From NCBI GenBank assembly GCA_946479895.1, contig CAMLHT010000037.1, forward strand, positions 1 to 19,683: 19,683 bases of DNA. Direction: 5' to 3'. The notes beneath the pieces are model-generated. The model did no database searches and was not told where the DNA came from. It saw only the letters and a list, made by a program, of their open reading frames with translations. The translations under genes were made by a program, and so were the position numbers. Origin of the DNA: an uncultured Gemmatimonadota bacterium (lineage in GTDB: Bacteria; Gemmatimonadota; Gemmatimonadetes; Gemmatimonadales; Gemmatimonadaceae). Positions 6,977 to 13,633 of this stretch are shown here, in pieces (the first letter of the stretch is position 1; the number at the start of each line of letters is the position of its first letter).

Positions 6977-7939
6977 CTAGGCCTGGGGGCTGGAAGGGGC
7001 GGGTGCCTCGAGAGCGTCCTCGGCGTACGTGATCCAGCCGGTGGTGTCGTCGACGACGAGCTCGACCTCGGTGCCGATGGGTATGGTCAAGTTAGGATTT
7101 TCGTGGCCCGCCGGAAAGTCCATCAGGACGGGGACGCCGAGGTCCGAGACGAGGTCGAGGATGAAATCCTCGAAATCCTCCTCCTCCGACCGATCGAGCG
7201 AGAGCTGCCCGAACACGATGCCGGCGAGATTGTCCATCAGGCCCGCCGCGCGGAAGTGCACGAGTCGCTCGTCGACCACCGACATGGGGTCGCGCGTCTC
7301 CTCGAGAAACAGGATGGCGCCGGCCGTATCCACCTCGTAGCTGGTCCCGATCGTCTGCTGGACGAGCGAAAGGTTGCCGCCCACCAGCCGCCCGGTCGCT
7401 CGTCCCGGCAACACGCATCGCGAGAGGTCCTTGCCGATCTTCGTCGTTGGCCGCGGATGGGTGAGGGCGGTGATCAATGAGGAGAAGCTCGGATCGCGCA
7501 TGCTCGGCGTCAGGTCGTCGACGGTCGGGCCGTGAAAGGCCCGCAGGTCGCATCGCCGCATGAGCCACAGGTGGAGCGCGGTGATGTCCGAGTAGCCGAC
7601 GAACGCCTTCGGGTTGAGGCGGAAGATGGCCGGCTCGAGATGCGGAAGCATGCGGACCGCGCCGTAGCCGCCCGTCCCGCCGATGATCGCGTTGACGCGC
7701 GGGTCCAGCCACATGCCCATCAGGCTCTCGGCCCGACGCTCGTCCTCCCCGCGGTTGAAGCGGCGGAGCTTCTCGATCTCGTTGTCGAGGATGACGCCGA
7801 ACCCCGCCCGTTCGAGCGCCCGCACGCCCCGCATCAGCCAGCCCTGCTTCGGCGAATACGACGGGGCGACGACACCGATGGTGTCGCCCTTGACGAGGGC
7901 TCGGGGCTTTAGGAGCGGAGGGCTTGCCGTGGCGGTCAT
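6977..7939 (-). CDS. Peptidase S66 family LD-carboxypeptidase
   Basis: From the ATG at 7939 the product has 320 residues. The S66 catalytic set is in place: nucleophile Ser117 in VGYSDIT, Glu213 in FLEET, and His279 in PAGHENPN. The N-terminal GDTIGVVAPSYSP and the IIGGTGGYGAVRML segment are also typical. Family members are cytoplasmic LdcA, which trims the terminal D-Ala from murein tetrapeptides during recycling, and MccF-like enzymes that inactivate microcin C; sequence alone does not separate these here. No signal peptide is present, agreeing with cytoplasmic action. An upstream in-frame start at 7990 would overlap ispH and add an unlikely Pro-rich leader. The gene is divergent from ispH with a 41-base gap that must hold both promoters. 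Confidence 0.88.
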   Translation of the reverse strand: MTATASPPLLKPRALVKGDTIGVVAPSYSPKQGWLMRGVRALERAGFGVILDNEIEKLRRFNRGEDERRAESLMGMWLDPRVNAIIGGTGGYGAVRMLPHLEPAIFRLNPKAFVGYSDITALHLWLMRRCDLRAFHGPTVDDLTPSMRDPSFSSLITALTHPRPTTKIGKDLSRCVLPGRATGRLVGGNLSLVQQTIGTSYEVDTAGAILFLEETRDPMSVVDERLVHFRAAGLMDNLAGIVFGQLSLDRSEEEDFEDFILDLVSDLGVPVLMDFPAGHENPNLTIPIGTEVELVVDDTTGWITYAEDALEAPAPSSPQA

Positions 7940-7980
7940 GGAACCGGGAACGAAGGGGGCCGGGGGACTAGATTTAACGC

Positions 7981-9210
7981 ATGGGGTCAATGGCGGATTC
8001 GGGCACGTACTTTCGGAAGGGTTTCGGGCTCAAGGGTGAGATCGAGGGGGACCTGGCGGCGGACTACAGCGGCCAGGTCGTGGATTACCTCCTGGAGCAC
8101 GATTACACCCTGGTCGAGAACGGCATCACCATTCGATTGGCCCGGGAGTTCGGATTCTGCTACGGCGTGGAGCGGGCGGTCGAGTACGCCTACCAGACCC
8201 GCCGGAAGTTTCCGGACCGGTCCCTGTACCTCGTCGGCGAGATCATCCACAACCCGCACGTCAACGCCCGGCTCCGCGAGATGGGCGTGACGATTCTCGA
8301 GCGGTCGGAGCGCGGGTTCGATTTCTCGAAGCTGGGCCCGACGGACGTGGTCATCCTGCCAGCATTCGGCGTCACCATCGACGATTTCGCGTCACTGCGG
8401 GAAAAGGGGTGCGTGCTCGTCGACACGACGTGCGGCAGCGTCCTCAACGTCTGGAAGCGCGTCGAGGCCTACGCGCGCGACGGGTTCACGGCGCTGATCC
8501 ACGGCAAGCATCATCACGAGGAGACGCGGGCGACCGCCTCGCAGGTCCGGAAGTATCCCGAGGGCCACTACCTCGTCGTCCGCCACATGGAGGAAGCGCA
8601 GGTCGTCTGCGGCTTCATCGAGGGCCGCGTCACCAGCGAGCAGGTGATGGAGCGCTTCGCCCCGCAGGCGGTCTCGCCGGGGTTCGATCCGGACCGGCAC
8701 CTGCGCCGGATCGGTGTCGCCAACCAGACGACCATGCTGGCGAGCGAATCCCTGGCCATAGCGGCCGAGGTGGGCGCGGCGATCGAGCGGGCGCGGGGAC
8801 CGGAGGCGCGCGCGAGTGACTTCCGCAGCTTCGACACGATCTGCTCGGCGACCCAGGAGCGCCAGGACGCGGTGAAGGAGCTGCTCACCGAGCCGCTCGA
8901 CGCGATGGTGGTCATCGGCGGGTTCAACTCGTCGAACACCATCTCGCTGACGGCGCTCTGCGCGGAGACGGTGCCGAGCTATCACGTCGAGACGCCGGAA
9001 GGCATCGACTACGTCGCCGGGACGATCCATCACCGGCTCGCCGGCGTCGCCCACCGCGAGGCCACCACGCCGGACTGGCTGCCGAAGGATCGCCCGGTGC
9101 GCATCGGGATCACCGCCGGCGCGTCGACTCCGAACTCGAAGATCGGTGAAGCGGTCCGCCGCATCCTGGCCACCCGCGAACGGCTCGAGCGGGGCGCGGG
9201 CACCGAGTGA
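7981..9210 (+). CDS. ispH: 4-hydroxy-3-methylbut-2-enyl diphosphate reductase, long form
   Basis: The 409-residue product is IspH (LytB), the last enzyme of the MEP isoprenoid pathway, which reduces HMBPP to IPP and DMAPP with a [4Fe-4S] cluster. All three cluster cysteines are present: Cys60 in FGFCYGVERA, Cys151 in DTTCGSV, Cys288 in DTICSATQERQ. The GGFNSSNT substrate loop and the HHHEET segment are also intact. At about 400 residues it is the long form typical of cyanobacteria and some other phyla, against about 310 in E. coli; the extra ~45 N-terminal residues and the insert after HVETPEGID account for this. A second ATG lies three codons in (7990). No Shine-Dalgarno sequence precedes either. 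The stop overlaps the next gene's GTG. Confidence 0.93.
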   Translation: MGSMADSGTYFRKGFGLKGEIEGDLAADYSGQVVDYLLEHDYTLVENGITIRLAREFGFCYGVERAVEYAYQTRRKFPDRSLYLVGEIIHNPHVNARLREMGVTILERSERGFDFSKLGPTDVVILPAFGVTIDDFASLREKGCVLVDTTCGSVLNVWKRVEAYARDGFTALIHGKHHHEETRATASQVRKYPEGHYLVVRHMEEAQVVCGFIEGRVTSEQVMERFAPQAVSPGFDPDRHLRRIGVANQTTMLASESLAIAAEVGAAIERARGPEARASDFRSFDTICSATQERQDAVKELLTEPLDAMVVIGGFNSSNTISLTALCAETVPSYHVETPEGIDYVAGTIHHRLAGVAHREATTPDWLPKDRPVRIGITAGASTPNSKIGEAVRRILATRERLERGAGTE

Positions 9211-9974
9211 GCACGACCTTTCGCGAGTACGTCGCGCTCGGCGATTCGGCCTCGATCGACCTCTACGCGGCCCTCGACGCCGGCCGGACGGACGTCTCGG
9301 TCGCCCTCGAGCGGGTGGAAGGAGCTGGAACCGTGGCCCCGATCGGCGCCGCATCGCTCTTCTTCCGCAACGACGACGAGTCGCACCCCGACGAGAGCGG
9401 TAACGACCTCTCGTCCATGTTCCCGGGAATCACCTATCGCCGCCTGGCGACGGACGGCGCGACCATCGGCGACGTGTTCGGCGAGCAGCTCCCGCTGCTG
9501 GGAGAGAGCGACGCGCCGACGATCATCACGCTGACGCTCGGCTCGGAGGACCTGTTCAGCGCGTTCTCGCGGACGCCGAAGGCCGCGGTGCTCGAGCGCA
9601 TCGCCGCGGACCTGGTCGACGCCTACGACCTGCTCGTCGCCGCGATCCGCGACATGCGGCCGAACGGCCTCCTCCTCCTGACGACCGTGACGGATCCGTC
9701 CGACCGCACCGGCAAGGTGAAGGGCATTCTCGACGACGCGCCGCTCGCGCTGACGGCGATGGACGCGTTCAACGCGCACATCCGGAAGCTCGCGGCCGAC
9801 TCGGACCAGCTCGTCCTCGCCGACGCCTACGGGGCATTCCTGGGTCACGGCGCCACGCAGCCTGAAGAGCATCGCTGGTACTGGCGCCGGTCGCCGATCG
9901 AGCTCAACGCGGTTGGCGCGAGCGAGCTCCGGAAGGTCTGGCTCGAGGCGTTGCGGACGGCGGTCTACAGATGA
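9207..9974 (+). CDS. SGNH/GDSL-like hydrolase family protein with altered block V
   Basis: The 255-residue protein opens with EYVALGDSASIDLY, an SGNH block I with the candidate nucleophile Ser14. TDGATIGD near 82-89 resembles block II, and TLGSEDL at 110-116 takes the place of block III G-x-N-D. The C-terminal SPIELNAVG (229-237) aligns with block V D-x-x-H-L-N, but Ser replaces Asp and Glu replaces the catalytic His. It may therefore be inactive as an esterase or use other residues. There is no signal peptide, so it should be cytoplasmic. The GTG start overlaps the ispH stop (GTGA, 9207-9210), so translation is very likely coupled to ispH. Family assignment is firm; activity is not. Confidence 0.78.
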   Translation: MSTTFREYVALGDSASIDLYAALDAGRTDVSVALERVEGAGTVAPIGAASLFFRNDDESHPDESGNDLSSMFPGITYRRLATDGATIGDVFGEQLPLLGESDAPTIITLTLGSEDLFSAFSRTPKAAVLERIAADLVDAYDLLVAAIRDMRPNGLLLLTTVTDPSDRTGKVKGILDDAPLALTAMDAFNAHIRKLAADSDQLVLADAYGAFLGHGATQPEEHRWYWRRSPIELNAVGASELRKVWLEALRTAVYR

Positions 9975-9988
9975 ATCATTGGCCGCCC

Positions 9989-10060
9989 TGTCATCCCTGG
10001 CGCGGCCAGGGAACCGCTCCCGAGGCGTAAGGGCAGGTCCCTCGCTTCGCTCAGGATCGA
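9989..10060. repeat. Dispersed REP-like repeat in the XdhC upstream gap
   Basis: The gap between the GDSL-like gene and the XdhC gene is filled by a sequence with the look of a mobile intergenic repeat. It begins TGTCATCCCTGG, contains hairpin arms TCCCTGG (9994-10000) and CCAGGGA (10006-10012), and ends AGGTCCCTCGCTTCGCTCAG. Read on the minus strand, the end gives CTGAGCGAAGCGAGGGACCT and the beginning GGGATGACA, segments I know as parts of short dispersed repeats in several GC-rich genomes. Only one copy lies in this window, so repetition cannot be shown here. It may separate or attenuate transcription before the XdhC gene. Confidence 0.55.
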
Positions 10061-10067
10061 GCGCCAC

Positions 10068-10886
10068 ATGAAACGACCGCCCGAGCTGATCGCCGAGCTG
10101 CTGGAACGCCACGCGTCCATCGCGATGGCGACGCTCGTCGGCGCGCGGGGGTCGCCGAGCGCGCGCGTCGGATCGCGGATGTGGATCGGGCCGGCGGGGG
10201 CGGTGATCGGCGCGGTGACCATCGGCGGCTGCGTGGACGCCCGGGCGATCGAGCTGAGCGGCGAAGTGCTCGCCGACGGACGTCCGCGCCGCATCGAGAT
10301 GGCCCTCGGGGACGACGACGCGCGGGCGATCGGCATGACCTGCGCGGGCACGGTGGAGCTGCTTGTCGAGCGCGTCGATCGGGGCACCGACGCGGCGCGC
10401 GCGATGCTGGCCCAGCTCGAGGCGACCCGCACGCTGGTCATCGTCGGCGCGGGGGAGATCGCGACGGCGCTGGCGCGCATCGCCCGCACGCTGGACGTGA
10501 AGATCGTCGTCGTCGACGGCCGCGAGCACATGGCGAACGCGGAGCGATTCCCGGACGCCGACGAGGTGCTGGTCGGCATCCCGTCCGAGATCGTGGAGAC
10601 GCTCGCGGTGACGGCGTCCACCGCGCTCGTGCTGGTGAGCCACGAGTACAAGTACGACCTGCCGATCCTGCGCGCGGCGCTCACGAGCGACGCCGGCTAC
10701 ATCGGAATGCTCGGGGGAAGAAAACGCCGTGAGGCGATGAAGGCGCTGCTGCGCGAAGACGGCATCAGCGAGGAGGCGCTCGAGCGGCTCCATACCCCGA
10801 TCGGCCTGGCGATCGGCGCCGAGACGCCGGCGGAGATCGCGATTTCGATCGCCGCGGAGCTGGTGCGGGAATGGAAGCGGGCGTGA
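10068..10886 (+). CDS. XdhC/CoxI-family molybdenum hydroxylase maturation protein
   Basis: The 272-residue product has the two XdhC domains. The N-terminal part reads TLVGARGSPSARVGSRMWI and GAVTIGGCVDARAIE (23-62), then GMTCAGTVELLVE (89-101). The C-terminal Rossmann domain has TLVIVGAGEIATALARIA (GAGEIA at 127-132) and ends GYIGMLGGRKRREAM, then HTPIGLAIGAETPAEIAISIAAEL, the signature of the family. XdhC-like proteins bind molybdenum cofactor, protect it and help sulfurate and insert it into xanthine dehydrogenase-type enzymes in the cytoplasm. Its last 16 bases overlap the SufU-MocA fusion gene, which strongly supports joint expression. No Shine-Dalgarno sequence stands out before the ATG. 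No hydroxylase subunit genes are in view. Confidence 0.88.
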   Translation: MKRPPELIAELLERHASIAMATLVGARGSPSARVGSRMWIGPAGAVIGAVTIGGCVDARAIELSGEVLADGRPRRIEMALGDDDARAIGMTCAGTVELLVERVDRGTDAARAMLAQLEATRTLVIVGAGEIATALARIARTLDVKIVVVDGREHMANAERFPDADEVLVGIPSEIVETLAVTASTALVLVSHEYKYDLPILRAALTSDAGYIGMLGGRKRREAMKALLREDGISEEALERLHTPIGLAIGAETPAEIAISIAAELVREWKRA

Positions 10887-11818
10887 CGGAGTCCTATCCG
10901 TCCCTCGTCCTCGAGCACTTCCGCCGGCCGCGCAACAAGGGTCGCCATCCGCGACCGAACGCCAGCGCGGAAGGCGCCAATGCGCTGTGCGGCGACCGCA
11001 TCCGGATCGAATGCGAAGTGTCGGGCGCGCGCGTCGTCTCGTTGATGTTCACCGGAGACGCCTGCGCCATCTGCGTCGCTTCGGCGTCGCTGCTCTCCGA
11101 GCGGGTGCGGGGCATGACGGTGCCGGACGTGATGACCATCGCCGACGAGAGCGTCCTCGACGCGCTCGAGGGCGCCGTGCCGCCGGCTCGCAGGCGCTGT
11201 GCAACGCTTCCGCTCGACACCCTGCGGCATGCGCTGTCGCCATTCGTGGCGGTCTCCATCGTCCGGCCCATCGTGCTGGCGGCGGGCGCGGGCCGGCGAT
11301 TCGGCGGCGACAAGATGCTCGCGCCAATCGACGGTGAGCCGCTGGTCCGGGTGGTCGCGTCGGCGTACGCGGAGCTCTGCGGCCGGGTGACCGTCGTCAT
11401 CCCGCCGGACGATCGCCTTCGTGTCGCGCTCGATGGCGTCGCGGCGGACGTCGTCGTGAACGAGCAGGCGTCGGAGGGGATCGCGAGCTCGATTCGCGCG
11501 GGCGTCGCCGCGTGCTCGTCGCACCCTGCCGTGATGATCGCGCTCGGCGACGAGCCGAGGGTCGATCGCACGCTCGTGATGGAGGTCATGCGCCTCTGGC
11601 ACGAGTCGCGCGCCCCAATCGTCGTCCCGCTCTACAACGGTGAGCCGGGGCATCCCGTGTTATTCGATGAGACCATCTTCCCGGACCTGGCGCGCCTGGT
11701 CGGTGACCGCGGCGCGCGCGGGCTCATCGAATCGATAACCGGGCGCGTGCTCTCGGTCGATGCCGGCATGGATCGGCCGCTGGACATCGACGTGCGGGAG
11801 GACCTGGGGAGACTCTGA
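10871..11818 (+). CDS. SufU/IscU-like Fe-S scaffold fused to MocA/MobA-like nucleotidyltransferase
   Basis: One 315-residue frame encodes two complete-looking domains. Residues 8-125 match the SufU/IscU/NifU-N scaffold: YPSLVLEHFRRPRNKG, then Cys40 in ALCGD with Asp42, Cys65 in GDACAICVASAS, and Cys110 in RRRCATLP, the three cluster ligands of the family. Residues 131-315 match MobA-like transferases of the MocA type: IVLAAGAGRRFGGDKM (134-149, nucleotide binding), ALGDEP (224-229, metal site), GHPVLF (260-265), GDRGAR (278-283) and a final LDIDVREDL. MocA transfers CMP from CTP to molybdopterin cofactor. The fusion is continuous without frameshift, and base composition is like its neighbours. 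It overlaps the XdhC gene by 16 bases. I infer that it couples Fe-S and cytidylated Mo-cofactor supply for Mo hydroxylases. The transferase could instead use GTP or another substrate. Confidence 0.85.
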   Translation: MEAGVTESYPSLVLEHFRRPRNKGRHPRPNASAEGANALCGDRIRIECEVSGARVVSLMFTGDACAICVASASLLSERVRGMTVPDVMTIADESVLDALEGAVPPARRRCATLPLDTLRHALSPFVAVSIVRPIVLAAGAGRRFGGDKMLAPIDGEPLVRVVASAYAELCGRVTVVIPPDDRLRVALDGVAADVVVNEQASEGIASSIRAGVAACSSHPAVMIALGDEPRVDRTLVMEVMRLWHESRAPIVVPLYNGEPGHPVLFDETIFPDLARLVGDRGARGLIESITGRVLSVDAGMDRPLDIDVREDLGRL

Positions 11819-11865
11819 CCGACCATCCCCGTTCCTCAGTCTTTCATCCCCTACCCAACTCCCGG

Positions 11866-13572
11866 ATGCGCCCTCTGATCGCAGCGCTGGCCCTGTCACT
11901 CGCCTCGGTCGCTCACGCGCAGGAGCGGGGCGACCAGCCGCCGCGCCGCGTGCCGCGGCCGCCGACCATGGCCGGCAAGTCCGCCGTCTACGCACCCAAT
12001 GGAATGGCGGCGACGAGCCAGCCGCTCGCCACGTCCGCCGCGATCCAGGTCCTCCAGAACGGCGGGAACGCGATCGACGCGGCGGTCACGGCGGCCGCGG
12101 TGCTCACCGTCGTCGAGCCGATGATGACGGGCATCGGCGGCGACATGTTCGCGATCGTCTGGTCGGCGAAGGACAGGAAGCTGTACGGACTGAACGCGAG
12201 TGGTCGCGCCGGCGCGCTCATGACGCGGGAGGAGCTGATCCGGCGCCAGCGGACGCGCGGCCCCGGGCGCGGACCGGAAGCGGTGACCGTTCCCGGCGCG
12301 CTGGCCGGGTGGAACGCGCTGCTCAAGCGATTCGGCACCCGCCAGCTGTCGCAGGTGCTCGAACCCGCGATTCGGTATGCCGAGGATGGATTCCCGGTCA
12401 CGCCGGTGATCGCGGAGGACTGGACGACCGGCAACATCGTCCAGCGGGACTCCGGGGCACGGGCGACGTTCCTCATCGACGGCGGACGCTATCCGAAGGC
12501 CGGCGACTGGTTCCGCAATCCCGATTACGCGAAGACCCTGCGTGACATCGCGCGCGACGGCCCGGATCTCTTCTACAGGGGCGCGCTCGGCGAAAGGATC
12601 GTGAGCCACCTCCGCGCCCGCGGCGGATTCCTCACGATGGAAGACTTGCGGAAGAACGAGCCGACCTGGGTGACGCCCATCTCGACGAAGTTCGCCGGCT
12701 ATCGTGTCTGGGAGCTCCCGCCCAACAACCAGGGCATCGCCACGCTCGAGATGCTTCGCATCCTCGAGGCGTACGACCTGAAGTCGCTCGGCCACAACTC
12801 GCCGGCCTATCTGCACCTGCTGATCGAGGCCAAGAAGCTCGCGTATGCCGACCTCGCGAAGTACGTGGGTGATCCGGACTTCCTTACCGTCCAGGCGTCG
12901 TACCTGCTCTCCGACGCCTTCATCGCCGAGCGGCGGGGCCACATCGATCCGGCCAAGGCGATGGACGAGCCGCAGGCCGGGCCCGAGCGCACGTCGAGCG
13001 AGACGATCTACCTCACGGTGGCGGACCGGGAGGGCAACATGGTCTCGTTCATCAACAGCCTGTACGACGAATGGGGCTCGGGCGTCGTCGTCCCGGGAAC
13101 CGGGTTCGCGCTGCACGACCGCGGGCTCGGATTCACGCTGACGCCGGGGCTCGCCAACACCGTCGCGCCGGGCAAGCGGCCGTTCCATACGCTGATCCCC
13201 GGATTCATCACGCGGCCGACGAGCGCTTCAGCGCCGGATGGAACGGGCGACGAGCCCTACATGAGCTTCGGCCTCATGGGCGGCGCGATGCAGGCGCAGG
13301 GGCACGCGCAGTTCGTCATCAACCATCTCGTGTTTGGCATGGACATCCAGCAGGCGATGGATGCCGGGCGCTTCCGCCACCTGAGCCGGAAGACGGTGGT
13401 CGTCGAGCCCGCGATCTCCGACAGCGTCATGAACGCGTTGCGCGCGCTCGGTCACGACGTGCGCCTCGGATCGGCGGGCCAGTTCGGCGGATCGCAGGCC
13501 ATCGCGCGTCTCGCGAAGGGTTACGTGGGCGGATCCGACTCGAGAAAGGACGGGCACGCGGCGGGACACTGA
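11866..13572 (+). CDS. ggt: Gamma-glutamyltransferase (secreted)
   Basis: The 568-residue proenzyme has a signal peptide (MRPLIAALALSLASVAHA-Q), so it acts outside the cytoplasmic membrane. The heavy-chain region shows MAATSQPLATSAAIQVLQNGGNAIDAA in order, EPMMTGIGGDMF (84-95) and VPGALAGWNALL. The self-cleavage site is probably before Thr380 in SSETIYLTVADREGNMVSFINS, making Thr380 the N-terminal nucleophile of the light chain; Ser-Leu-Tyr follows as usual. The enzyme hydrolyses or transfers gamma-glutamyl groups, classically from glutathione. The T-I-Y-L form, rather than T-T-H-F-S, places it with YwrD-like or broader gamma-glutamyltransferase-family enzymes, so glutathione may not be the main substrate. 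It starts 47 bases after the fusion gene, and no Shine-Dalgarno sequence is evident. Confidence 0.9.
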   Translation: MRPLIAALALSLASVAHAQERGDQPPRRVPRPPTMAGKSAVYAPNGMAATSQPLATSAAIQVLQNGGNAIDAAVTAAAVLTVVEPMMTGIGGDMFAIVWSAKDRKLYGLNASGRAGALMTREELIRRQRTRGPGRGPEAVTVPGALAGWNALLKRFGTRQLSQVLEPAIRYAEDGFPVTPVIAEDWTTGNIVQRDSGARATFLIDGGRYPKAGDWFRNPDYAKTLRDIARDGPDLFYRGALGERIVSHLRARGGFLTMEDLRKNEPTWVTPISTKFAGYRVWELPPNNQGIATLEMLRILEAYDLKSLGHNSPAYLHLLIEAKKLAYADLAKYVGDPDFLTVQASYLLSDAFIAERRGHIDPAKAMDEPQAGPERTSSETIYLTVADREGNMVSFINSLYDEWGSGVVVPGTGFALHDRGLGFTLTPGLANTVAPGKRPFHTLIPGFITRPTSASAPDGTGDEPYMSFGLMGGAMQAQGHAQFVINHLVFGMDIQQAMDAGRFRHLSRKTVVVEPAISDSVMNALRALGHDVRLGSAGQFGGSQAIARLAKGYVGGSDSRKDGHAAGH

Positions 13573-13575
13573 AAC

Positions 13576-13603
13576 AGGGCGGAGGGCGCAGGGCGGAGGG
13601 TGG
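13576..13603 (+). repeat. Two-copy 14-bp purine-rich tandem repeat
   Basis: AGGGCGGAGGGCGC and AGGGCGGAGGGTGG follow each other directly and match at 12 of 14 positions. They lie just after the gamma-glutamyltransferase stop. Similar GGGCGGAGGGCGCAG strings occur as dispersed intergenic repeats in GC-rich bacteria, from memory. No role is apparent. Confidence 0.4.
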
Positions 13604-13625
13604 AGTGGCACGGTGATTCCTATGT

Positions 13626-13631
13626 AGGAGG
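13626..13631 (+). promoter_or_regulatory. Perfect AGGAGG ribosome-binding site at unusually short spacing
   Basis: AGGAGG ends only two bases before the GTG at 13634. An in-frame TAG at 13625-13627 excludes any earlier start, so either the short spacing is tolerated or initiation uses a later, non-standard codon. It is the strongest Shine-Dalgarno match in a window where most genes have none. Confidence 0.55.
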
Positions 13632-13633
13632 CC

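Noticed and set aside
5706..6980. 424-codon open frame on the plus strand opposite sthA
   Set aside because: Its composition is low-complexity Arg/Asp/Val/Ala and it lies wholly within a well-supported sthA gene.
9030..10793. Long minus-strand frame spanning the GDSL-like gene, the repeat and the XdhC gene
   Set aside because: It crosses two well-supported plus-strand genes and a repeat-like spacer and shows no domain; it is open only because of high GC at third positions.
10871..11818. Possibility that the SufU-MocA fusion is two genes with a missed stop
   Set aside because: The frame is continuous, the scaffold's third cysteine motif is followed by only about 20 residues before the transferase begins, and there is no internal start with a ribosome site at the join.
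13576..13603. CRISPR or larger repeat array at the purine-rich spacer
   Set aside because: There are only two 14-bp units, directly adjacent with no spacers and no cas genes.
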